Source of the DNA: Dryas octopetala
Taxonomy: Eukaryota > Streptophyta > Magnoliopsida > Rosales > Rosaceae
Assembly: GCA_963921425.1 (NCBI GenBank)
Contig: OY992837.1
Coordinates: 3,941,896-4,005,895, forward strand
DNA length: 64,000 nt
Direction: 5' to 3'
A model generated the notes under the pieces. That model saw nothing but the letters and a program-made list of their open reading frames with translations. It did not search any database and was not told where the DNA came from. Shown in pieces: positions 38,370 to 48,790 of this stretch; within the stretch, counting starts at the first letter, position 1, and each line of letters opens with the position of its first letter. A program made the position numbers and the translations under genes.

Positions 38370-40835
38370 TTAGTACATGGGGCTCTCCTTTTGAAGAAAA
38401 GATGCCGGAGGCCTAACATAACTAAAGCCCGAGAAGGGGTTTCCAGCAGCATTCGGGCTAGCAACTGGGGAATCCACAAGCGGCATATCAGTCCAGCGCT
38501 TCTCAAAGTTGGCAATACAATGCGTGCCAGCAACTTCAGGACGAAAGCTTGGTTGGATTTGCCTAGCATCCAATTTCTTCCAATTTATTGGCTTGAACCA
38601 TTTGTGGCGCTTGATTTCCTCACTCCCCAAAGGTCCACTGCCGAGGCGCTTGCTGGCATCCTTCTGTAGCAGCTGAAAACATAACTCAGACTAAGTAAGT
38701 TTTCTCATAGTTGAGTAAAAACATGTAATAAGAAAGGCTTGAAACAGACTCAAAGATCAGCACTGTTTATGCCCACCCCTGACCCAACAAAAAGTAAAAG
38801 CATCTGTCTGTTCTCATATCTAAATTATATTTCATCCTTCATTTTGAAACTATTGAGACCTTCAAGAAGATCCTTGAATTGATGATGCGGTGCTTGACAC
38901 TGTTCTAAATTGGATACCCAGATGAATATAAAAGGAAAACTTATTATATACAGTAAGTGATCCCATAGACAAGCAGGAACCTCCCCAAGAAAAAGAAAAG
39001 GTTGATTTAAGTAGGTATAAACAAATCAGCACAAAGAATATATTACCCCTTTCAACAGAGAATGTGCTTCACTAGACAAAAAAGCTGGCAGCTTGATCTT
39101 GTCCTTAACTATCTTCTGCTGAATTTTCTCCCTGTTCCCGGTAAAAGGAGGCTACAGAAGCAAGAGCAGAGAAAATTAATGGTTTCATGTTACATGATAA
39201 AATATATGTTCCAACTTCTAGAGTCCTTATTCACACAAACAGTGAACGAAACTCCTAACATGCATGTCTGTGTATGAGTTAACTAATTGAGAAACAGAAA
39301 ATATTATGTGAACATAAGTTTTTGGAGAAAAGAGAAAACATTTAGTAGTAACCAGAAGTCAAAAGAACATTCAATGGTAAGCGAGAATCACTATTTATAT
39401 TCATAGCGATATATAAGAACAAATGAGTAAACCAAAAACCTTTCCAGTAAGCATCTCAAACATTAGGATTCCCACACTCCACCAATCTGCTGCCTTATCA
39501 TGACCCTTTCCAAGAACTATTTCGGGTGACATGTATTCTACAGTCCCACACATAGAATTAGATCTTGTATTCTCTTCAAATTGCTTCGCAAGACCAAAAT
39601 CAGTCAACATGGCCTATTTAATAAATCAGTGATCATGTTGTCAGTTACACTTCATTGGGAGCAATTAAACAACAAGAGAGAGAGAGAGAGAGAGTTACAT
39701 GGCCATCAGCATCCAAAAGGATATTTTCAGGCTTAAGATCCCTATGCATTATGCCATTTGCATGGAGGTGAGCAACCGCAGAAACAATCTCAGCAGCGTA
39801 TATTCGTCCCAACTCCTCTCTGAAAATAAGAAAAACTTGAGTAATAAGTGTCTGCACCTTGAGCTTATAAAATAACCCAATATATTAGAAGTTGGAACAA
39901 AAGGTACCTGAAAAGGCCATGGTGGTAAAGCTGAAAGAAAAGGTGACCCCCATTAACGAAATCCAGCACAAGATATAGTCTATATTTGGTCTGCATGACA
40001 AATTAAATTAAGTTAGTACTCTACTCATCATCAAGAAAGTCACCAAATCAGCACATTGAGATTCCAATATAATGCTCCACGATATCTTTTGACAGATATT
40101 GTTCCAAACAGATATCTGGAAAATTGGAATAACGAACTTCCAGAGTAAGTTAGGAATTACTTGAAACGAGTATCTAAGCTGGATAATGAATGGATGATCA
40201 GTTCTTGTTAGAATATCCCTTTCAGCTTTCATGTATTCAGCATGATTCTTCTCCATGATCTTGTCCTTCCGCATGACCTTCATTGCATATATTTCGGATG
40301 TCCCCTTCTTCCTCACCTGATATACTTTTGCAAATGCACCCTGCCCAACAACCTTCAAAACCTCAAAATCTTCAATGCCCACACTCTCGATCTTCATGGA
40401 ATTCTCCTCAATAATTTCAAGAGTCTTTTCAATGAGACCATCACCAATAAAAGGTTCCTGAAATTCTTTGATGGTATCTTCATTGACACACTCTGCCAGT
40501 TCCACTGAATCTTCTGCCTCTTTTATAGTGAGTTTGCTGAGCTTCAATGATTGGCTTACAAACGATGACGGCCCAACCAAAGAATGTGATCGGTTGTGAA
40601 TGACCACTGGGTCATCATAGATAAGCTCAGAGCTATCTTCGACAGAGGAAGAATTATCACCATAATTCACTTCTCCTGGGGCCTGAACTGGTAGTGGACC
40701 AAATAGATCAGAAAAATCAAGCTCAACATGATCTGAAACTACAGCATCCGTCATGCCCATAGGAAAAAGCAATTGGGTCTGAATTGGTTTGCACATGCGG
40801 GCCTTGGTCAAACCAGGTAGCTGAGAGGAAACCAT
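38370..40835 (-). CDS. S6K: Ribosomal protein S6 kinase (AGC kinase, S6K1/2)
   Basis: Six coding exons on the minus strand, 40835-40161, 39990-39908, 39819-39699, 39613-39440, 39151-39047 and 38672-38370, encode 486 residues. The N-terminal part has the plant S6K motif [14 protein letters not shown] (40-53). The kinase domain has GQGAFAKV (164-171), K186, [10 protein letters not shown] and [10 protein letters not shown]. The activation loop [11 protein letters not shown] holds the PDK1 site. The C-terminal AGC extension carries the hydrophobic motif [12 protein letters not shown], the TOR phosphorylation site. In plants the kinase acts downstream of TOR (via RAPTOR) and PDK1 to phosphorylate RPS6 and stimulate translation and growth. 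The leader appears split: a 5' exon ending at 42093 joins 40863, giving a 1.23 kb intron 28 bp before the ATG. Arabidopsis S6K1 has 465 residues, so this is full length. Confidence 0.95.
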
Positions 40836-43565
40836 TTTACCGAGTATAAAGCAGGGATGCTAACTGCAGAAAAACAGCTGAATTGATCCTTGCTACGGAT
40901 TGTTCTACCCAAAAGTCTCCAAGACGAATGCTCCAGAAGGACTCCTATCAATTGCCTTAACTAAGAGGAAGTTCACAAATGCAAAAGGAGTTCCCAAGAA
41001 TTTTGGCAATAAACAGAACAAAATCCAGAGGAAGAAGAGGTGGTTCTTGTTTCCCGATTTACAGGAAAACACGAATGCTTCAGTAGTTTTTGAATTCATG
41101 AAGATCGAGCTATCAGATCTGATTTCAAGATCAAATAAGACAGTTAGTGCCGGTGAGACCAAATGCAACTCGGAAACAGACACACTTCTCCAGTACAATA
41201 ACACAGTCTTCACAGCCAAACGTAAGTAAAAGAAACAAACCAAAATTAAGAAAATTTATATGACACTTTCAGAAGTATTAGAATACATTTGAACAACTGC
41301 GCCACCAAAAGTCAAATATGTTTGTAAACCTGTTTTATTATGCAAATCGTATCAAGTAATACTTGAATGAATTTGAGTAAAAAGTTAAATGTGGAAAATA
41401 GCACTCCAAAGGTAATGTTAAATATTTCCCTAAATCTATTCAAAATTCCGCTATCATCCTAAGAACATCGTAAAGAGCATCATTTACTTAATTATTCCCT
41501 CCAAAATCTATCGCCCTGTTATTTCCCTTCATATTTTCCCTCTATAATCTAAATTTGATTTGGGAAGAATATGGGGAGCTCCAAACACTTGATATGAGGA
41601 AAAATTTTAGGAGAATTGGAGAAGCTCTTTAGTGCATAAAGAACATATTATATGCATATATAATCGGAACCAAAACTAAGACAGAAAAGAATGCATAGTG
41701 AGAACCAAAACTAATTACTCAAAGCAAAACAAATTACAGTACAAACCCAACCCAAAATGTGAAATTAAGATCCGAAGAAGCCAAAGCTTTTAGATTTCAA
41801 TTTTCAAGCTAAGGTTGTATAGCCCGCGATAGCAAGGAAAAATGACAGCAATTCGTCTGAGACATAACTAGATCTCTAAACAGCTCATAACCTATTTGTT
41901 TGATTGCCGTGTAATCATGTAAAATATTTAAAAAAATGCAAAAACAAATACTCCAGATCTAAAACGGCTTTTTTCTAACCAAATTTTCAAGCTTTCTATT
42001 AGCTTTCGTACGGCGTTTCTCGGGAAACAAGCGGAAAATAGAACTCCAATTACAACGAAAATGAAGAAGAAGATTAGAGCGAGCATTCTCACCTGGGCAG
42101 GTTGCAGACGGCAAAGGAACAGAGCAGGAGAAGGGAGGATTTAGGAACTTTCTTTTCACTAATCCTCAAGCGTAGGGGTCGCTTCGCCGCTTATATTTAG
42201 CGGGCATTAGGCAACGTGAACATTTATATTTTTTATTTTTTGTTATGCTCTGAATCTGTAGGCCCAACACGTGGCGCAATTCTAGTGGTCGGTGGACTAC
42301 TTGCAAGTTGCATCTGATTCCACTATTTGAAGTTTTTGGGACCTAATCCGAATATGCTTCTTTCTGGTTCGGTTTGGTTGCGTTTGCTTTTGCATGCAGA
42401 GTTGCAAACATTGACACGGCTTCTATGATTAATTTCCGGTTGGGTTATCATATTTATTTTTATAAAAGGTTATCCATCTGAACACTACTTTGTTTTATAT
42501 ACACATTTCTTCTTCTTCATTAGCAAATTATAATTTGTTCAGACTTCAGATAAATAACTTTTACACAAAAAAACGATAACTTAGCCTAGCCTACCAAAGG
42601 TAAATCATATATGCAGCAGTAAGTCAGTAACAATGTTAGCATGCAAAACCAAAGCCAAACTGAAAAAGCATATCTGAATTACGTTCAATGACCTTAATTA
42701 GCAAAAATGACATTTTGTGCAATTTGCAAGTCATCCGCAACCAAAAAATATTAAACAGCACTAAACAATTGCATACTTTGGCAAATATAAACAGCAAAGC
42801 AAGCCTTGTACTTGAGGATTTTTTTTGTTTTTTGGTTAAGTTGTACTTGAGGATTTTTAAGAAGACGTTACAAAAGTCAATTGTCAATTCTCGAATTTGA
42901 TATATCATCAAAAATTTCTCGAATTTGATATATTTTTCTTTTCCATTGAAGAAAATCCAATCATTAACCTGTTACAATTATAATTCATTACTTCACCATC
43001 TTTCACTATTTCAGTTAACTCTAATAACTTGATTATCTTTTAAATTTGTAATAATACAAGAAAAAATATAATTCACTTTTATTAATAACGAATATACAAT
43101 TAAAACTTTAGAAACAAGTTTAACAAATAGGATGTGAACGGTTTACACATACGTCGAGTCCCTAAACCTTATAACAAATTATTCAACAACAATCAACTCA
43201 AATACTCAATCCCCTTTTTTCACATAGATCAAGTGTGAACATGTTAAAATCCTACTTTTAAAAATCTCAATAGTATCCTTAGTATTTCAAACAATTGTGA
43301 TGCACCTTTTATGTTAAATTTGAGGGAATCTAACTTTTAACTTCACATATCTTAATTGTACCCATTATTTTACAAATTTTTTAAGAGCATGTTTACTAAA
43401 CTAGAATCGGAATGAGCAGAAATTAGAATGATAAGAAATCATAATCAAAATAATCAAAATGAATCGGACTGAGAAGTAATCAGAATGAACATGAATCGAA
43501 ATCAATGATTAACCAATTCACCATTATCCAACACACTCACTTTCTTTATTATCACCACAACTAGA

Positions 43566-44195
43566 GGTGTACATCGGCCCCGCCCATGGTCCATCCCATA
43601 ATGGGTTGTGTTGGATTTGGGTCGAGCAAATTAATTATTTAATAAATAAAAAACTTAATTTTTAAAATTAATTAACAATGTCAATATAAATTTTTTAAAA
43701 ATAGCAATGAATAAGAAATAAGTTTGTAATTGTTGCATTTAGTTTTTTGGAAATATTTTTATTTATGGAACTAAAAATTAGTCATTAAATTTTAAAAAAA
43801 TAATTGAGAAACTAATATAAATGGGCTGGCCTAACCCAAAACAGGCTCGTGCCGAGCTGGCCCAACGCAATAAAAAACCTTGATCCGGCCCAGTTTATAA
43901 GTACGGACTGAGCTTGACTCAACCCACTTAATTATGAGTAGAGTTGGGCAGACTTTAAACAGATCGTGCCCATATCAAACTTAAGCCGAGCCAGGAGAAA
44001 TTATTCTGTATAACCGCTATATTGACATGTGGTATAACCAGTCTATTTGTTATAATATGAGTGGATATTATTAATACTATATCCTACCAATATAAACACA
44101 TCGTCCAATAATACCCTTACACGTTGGATTGGTTATACCACGTAGCGGTATATCAGTTATACCCTATAATTTTTCCCGAGCCGGCCTTATGTACA
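43566..44195. mobile_element. Transposon-like element with GTGTACAT ends, interrupted by a MITE
   Basis: The left end GTGTACATCGGCCCC is matched at the right by CCGGCCTTATGTACAC in inverted orientation. The interior is rich in GGGC/GCCC words (GGGCTGGCCTAACCC, GCCCAACGC) seen in many dispersed plant repeats. Without the inserted MITE it is about 440 bp. Class is uncertain and the ends are approximate. Confidence 0.5.
43995..44175. mobile_element. Small Mutator-like MITE nested in an older element
   Basis: The left arm (GAGAAATTATTCTGTATAAC...GACATGTGGTATAACCAG) and right arm (inverted: GGAAAAATTATAGGGTATAAC...TACGTGGTATAACCAATCC) pair over about 50 bp. CCGAGCC flanks both sides (43986-43992 and 44176-44182), extendable to 9 bp with one mismatch. 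Removing it rejoins the surrounding element. Confidence 0.7.
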
Positions 44196-44639
44196 CATTC
44201 ACAACTTTTGCACACATATCATGTGTATGGTCTATCCATTTAATTATAAAACCAACATTGTGTATTTTTAGAAAACCTTCTAATTTCACAAACTTTTTAT
44301 TATTTCACTATTTTTCTTTTGTAAAACATCGACCATCCAATTTTGTTGACATTAGATTTTGTTAAATACTTGCATTGGATTCCAAAATCTATAGTTAAAT
44401 TGACAATCGAATCAAATTGAATTTTGCCAAATTCTTAATGGTTTCGACTTTTGAACTTATGAAGTTATGAGTACCCTATCTACCTAGAAGTCTAGAACTA
44501 TAGAAGTGAAGAACAAAACATAATTTTCTAAACGACTTGACGTTTACGTACACCTACAAACGACCATCTCTTCTCCTCAGTTAAAACTGATTACTAACTA
44601 ATTCCGTTGGTTGAGACCGTTGAGTGTTTTGTGTAAACT

Positions 44640-47208
44640 ATGTGTGACTGTCTTCCCTCCAGCCCCCTATCCTCTGCTGTCACAAAATTTCGACAATTAG
44701 GGTTTACCAGAACCAGTCAGAGACCCCAAAAGCAATCAGATCCATACTTCTATGCCCCAACTTGTTCGAAGCTATCATATTGCTCAGATTCAGACCTCAC
44801 AGGTCTCAGAAATGGGAGGTCTTCGTTCGTCAGCCGAAGGGCCACTGAGAATCCGTCAGAGGATTTTGGGTTTCGCGCCGAATTAGGGTTTAAGGAGAAA
44901 GGAGAAAATCTTCTCGACCTCGAAACAGAACCAAGCGATGCAACGCGAAATGGGATTGGTCCCAGTAAAGAAGAAGCCAATGCTTCACTGGGTTCCGATT
45001 TTCTTGAGTCTAAGGGTGATAGAAAGAGTAGCGAGAGCTTAGAAGAGGAGGATTGGGCTCGAATGGAGGGTAGGGATGGTGATGGGTTGGAAAAGGAGGA
45101 GAATTTGAAGGGCATTGATAAACAAGTTGGGCTGAGGAAAAGGAGGCAGGTGATGAGGAGGTCGAATATTCTGGCAAAGCAAGTGGTCAGCATCCGAAGT
45201 GCTCTCAGCTTGGGCTTCGTTTCACAGCTTTGGGTTGACACCACCTCTGTGAGTCTCAATTATCACATTTTATGATAAAAGTTGTTAGCTTGTTGATCAA
45301 GCGGTTGTCAATTTCTGAGAATCTAATTGCTTTTTATGTTTTTTTTTCCCCTTTTATTTCTGCAGTGGATTGTAATGTTTGTAGAAGTGAGGCGAAACTT
45401 GCTTTCTGGGGAGTCTGAACGTTTTCTTCTTGAGGATATTACCCAGGTACATTTTGCTTGACCCTTGTCTTTGTTTCTTGATTGTACTTCTGTGCATATT
45501 ATCTGTTATCCTACATATAAGGTATTCAATTTGTTATTCTTTGCAGGTTGGTGATGTTGTGCTTGTCGAGGATGAGAGTGTGATTGAGAATGAATTTAAA
45601 ATGGTTGGACTGGAGACTTTGGTATGTTCTATAGCCCCCTTATATATATGTTTTAAAATGTATATTGTTTTCGCCTTTTAGGAAGGGATTCATCTCTGTG
45701 TTTGTTTTTTAGCTTCTGAATTAAGTACATGTGTTGAGTGGTACCTTGTTTTATTAAATGCTAAATGCTAGGAGGGGAGTATCATAATGACCCCTCCCAC
45801 GTAGGCCAAGACCCTGCTTATGATCACTAGACAAAGATGTTGGGTGCTATCTTGTTCATTATACTTGGTTCACATTTTACTATTTGAGTTCTTAAGTTGT
45901 GATTTTGCTAGGTAGGATACCAAGTTGTAACACCAGGTCGACGGACTATTGGAAAGGTGAGTGTTTATTGTTCCAGTATCTTCATATCTACTATTATTGT
46001 TCCAGTATCTTCATATCTACTAAGAACTAACCTATTCTTCAATCATCTAACTTGTCTCATGTTGCATTGCTAGGTGCGCGGATACAGTTTTAACATAAAC
46101 TCAGGGGGTGTTGAATCACTTGAGCTTGATTCATTTGGGATTTCCATTATCCCATCAAGTTTGGTAGGTGAAGGGGAAGTTTTACCCATTAATGCAGCAA
46201 AGGCTGGATATTTGAAAGTCACTTCCATTTTAATTAGGATTATCTTGCATGTCTAGGGGTTTTTATGGGATATGTCATATTTTTTCCGACAACATTCTAC
46301 TTGCATAGATTCTAATTCCATCTGCTTTCTAAAATTTCAGGTGAGTACCTATGCTTTGTTTGTTGAGGATGTGCTGGAAGTTGTACCTGATGCTGTCATT
46401 GTGCATGAAGCTGCAGCTTCACGCATACACAGGCTGACCAAGGTACTTTATTGTGCACAACGAAACTACTAGTCATGATATGTGGTTGGCTTCATCTGTG
46501 ACTAATTTTTCTGCTATGCAAATGAAAGTTTACTTATCACCATAGTTTGTCTTTTTACTTTTTAGTATCATTCGCTGTTGTCTCAAGTGTAATAAATGCC
46601 TGATGCATTTATCCAAAAAGGGATGTATATCCACGGTGCATGTAGACAGCTCTCTAAAGATGCATGAGCTCATTTTTACTTGCATGCAAGACACAACTGA
46701 CACTTTGCCCACAACTTTGTGCACAGATAGTTTATGTGCATGCATAGTAGTATGTTCAGTACTGCATTATGTTTTTCCATATTGTTTCTGATAATTGTGC
46801 CCTTTGGCCCATTCCATGACAATACCTCAGTCATTGGGGTGTCATGCAAATTATGAACGGAACTAGTCCGGTGAGATTGATTGCTATGAATTTTGAAAAC
46901 ATCTCATTTCTTCATCACTGTAATGTGGTCATCTGATTCTGCTGAAGTTATTAAGAGAGTACCACATACACGGAAGTAGCAGAAACTGACATTGGGAATT
47001 ATATGATCATTTTTGGTTATCTATAAAACAGGGTTTCTTGGACACCCAAAATGTTGGGACCTCCATTGATGAGCTCGAAGAATATTCTGACTTTGAAAGA
47101 CCACTACGATCTGAAAAGCACAAGAGAAGAAGTTTTGGTAACCAGAAGTCCAATTCTAGGAAAGGCAAGACCAATGATGATTGGGAGCTCCCAATGGATT
47201 ACTTCTGA
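44640..47208 (+). CDS. PRC-barrel domain protein, probably plastid-targeted
   Basis: Seven exons, 44640-45248, 45366-45446, 45547-45621, 45912-45956, 46074-46163, 46341-46442 and 47032-47208, all phase 0, encode 392 residues. The N-terminal 60-70 residues are Ser/Arg-rich and acid-poor, as in plastid transit peptides. A charged, poorly conserved linker follows. The conserved part (about 185-335) holds two successive beta-barrel units: LWVDTTSWIVMFVEVRRNL..., then GYQVVTPGRRTIGKVRGYSF..., which I assign to the PRC-barrel fold shared with cyanobacterial proteins and with H subunits of bacterial reaction centres and RimM. The role in plants is not known to me; a structural or RNA/ribosome-related role in the chloroplast is a guess. 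The tail is basic (KHKRRSFGNQKSNSRKGK). Intron 4 carries a perfect 29-bp tandem duplication. Confidence 0.87.
45965..46022. repeat. Perfect 29-bp tandem duplication in an intron
   Basis: Two identical adjacent 29-bp units (45965-45993 and 45994-46022), each starting TTATTGTTCCAGTATC, lie in intron 4 of the PRC-barrel gene. Identity between the units implies a recent event. Each unit contains a CAG that could resemble an acceptor, but neither is needed by the gene model. Confidence 0.93.
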
Positions 47209-47890
47209 CCCTGGGGTTTTTGTTGCCTTGTTGTAGATATATACGTAGATGGTCATAGGTTTCTCTGTTGCAATGCAATCTCATGTAAAATATGAGCTTA
47301 AGAAATGATTGAATGGCTTCGGCAGCTTTCAACATAAATTTTATGTGAATTTGTTCATGCATATCTGGCTTGTAAGGGTATTTTAATCCAACCTACAAGT
47401 AGTCATTTTCATGGACTAAAACCTTGGTTGTTGAAAATTGTTGCGAACCAGATGTCATGTACTCATAACTCATTGGTAGAAATTATCCATGCAAAACTGG
47501 CTTGCCAATTGAGCTCATATACAAATTTATGATATTCTATTTCCGATGTGTGACATTTGCTTTGCATCATAATCACGTAAATGACACAATTAGTCATGTT
47601 ACATGTTTAGCGTGGTGTAATCCGTAGGGAGATCCTCAATTGAGCTTCCGCTTTTGCTTCTATGTCGTTCTGAAATTACCGCTTTATCTTTTATTCTTGT
47701 ATCATCCAAAGAACCTCCCCAGGTCACATTGCGTCTCCATTACTTTTCGTCGTTTTTCTGAAACAACAGGAATAATTGCAAGTCGTTTCTTGAAACAATT
47801 CAATGAAGGGCCCCACCCTTGATTGCAGCACGCAATCATTTCCAGAAAATAACAATATTTTAATCGAGTTGAAATCGTGAAACGTGGAGC
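47209..47890. other. Intergenic region, no gene seen
   Basis: This spacer lies between the PRC-barrel gene and the KEN-box gene. The first part is probably 3' UTR of the former and the last 150 bases promoter of the latter. A 60-codon frame at 47640-47822 has no recognisable features. Confidence 0.55.
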
Positions 47891-47892
47891 TT

Positions 47893-47930
47893 ATTATAAA
47901 TAAATCCTGTACACAAAATTGTAGCCGTTA
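47893..47930 (+). promoter_or_regulatory. TATA box and MSA-like element of the KEN-box gene
   Basis: TATAAATA lies at about 47895-47902, with GCCGTTAG (inverse of the AACGG core of mitosis-specific activator elements bound by three-repeat MYBs) at about 47924-47931. Such elements drive G2/M expression of cyclin B and similar genes. A single core by chance is possible, so this is suggestive only. Confidence 0.4.
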
Positions 47931-48057
47931 GCGCCTGTCTACTTTCAAATTCAAACAACTCTCCCTCTCACTCTCTTCGATTCCTTCTTTTTATTGTAGC
48001 TGCCAACTGCCAAGCATCTCACAGAGAGAGACAAGAAGAAGCAGAGCAGACTAAGAA

Positions 48058-48790
48058 ATGCAAGCGATACAATCTCCACTCGCCGGAGATCACATTCTCC
48101 GGCCAAAAAGTGGCCGGAAGCCTCTCCAACCGAAGAACTCTCCGGCGACTCCAGTCAACACCACCGGTCTTACAAAGACCAAGCCAGCACAACAATGGAT
48201 CAACATCTCTCTGATCAACGGCGTCAGCAACGACTCGAACAAGGAGAACCGTCCGATCTACGCGACTCCTACGAAGATTGAATTACCGATGGACGCGTCG
48301 CTGGCGGAGGAGCTGAGCGCGATCAGGAAGAAGATGGAGAGGCTGAGATTGGACGGAGAGAATACAGAGAAAATGCTCAAGGAACGGGATTTGGTGCTGG
48401 AAATGAAGATGAAGGAGCTCGAAAACAGAGGCCAAATTCAGAAGGATCTTGAGATTGAAGTCGATAGGCTCTACAGGTTGAATCAACTCCATTCTCGATC
48501 CATAGTAAGCTCCAATTGCTTTTACGTATGAAATTTAATAATTTATCAACTTTTTCATTTTTTGTTCTTTCCACTTTTACTTATTTTTGAGTGTGCTGGA
48601 ACAGAGAGTTTCTCCAATTCGTTCGCTGAGAGAGAAGGAACAACAAAAGAAGGCCACTGAATCACCGTCCCATGTAAAGCAATCTCTCAATTTCAAAGTT
48701 GAGGACATAGAGGAATCAGTGGATGAAAACACACCACAGAAGCTGAGTTCTGCATCTTCCAATTCCGAACTCGTTACAGAGAAAATTTGA
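48058..48790 (+). CDS. Small coiled-coil protein with KEN box, probably cell-cycle linked
   Basis: Two exons, 48058-48504 and 48605-48790, encode 210 residues; the acceptor at 48604 is the one that keeps frame. The N-terminal third is basic and rich in Ser/Thr-Pro (NSPATPVN, IYATPTKIE, later VSPIRSLR and ENTPQKL), which fit CDK sites. DSNKENRP contains a KEN box, a degron for the anaphase-promoting complex. Residues about 80-150 form a charged coiled coil (AEELSAIRKKMERLRL...EVDRLYRLNQLH). The C-terminal third is acidic. I do not recognise a named family. KEN box, S/T-P sites and an MSA-like promoter element together suggest a mitotic microtubule or spindle protein, which is inference. No signal peptide or membrane segment. 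Confidence 0.85.

Larger units (their letters stand above)
42170..44639. other. Divergent intergenic region with nested transposon-like DNA
   Basis: This spacer lies between the S6 kinase promoter and the PRC-barrel gene. It includes short local duplications near 42800-42940 (GTACTTGAGGATTTTT and CTCGAATTTGATATAT each twice). From about 43390 it is repetitive: a GAATCGGAATGAGCAGAAAT-type region and an element of about 43566-44195 interrupted by a small MITE. I see no coding exon. Confidence 0.6.

Noticed and set aside
40900..41243. Overlapping frames of 109 and 112 codons on opposite strands
   Set aside because: They are each other's antisense and lie inside the S6 kinase leader intron; no family resemblance.
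42688..42911. Opposed 70- and 91-codon frames in the S6 kinase to PRC-barrel spacer
   Set aside because: AT-rich, mutually antisense, with no splice context or domain.
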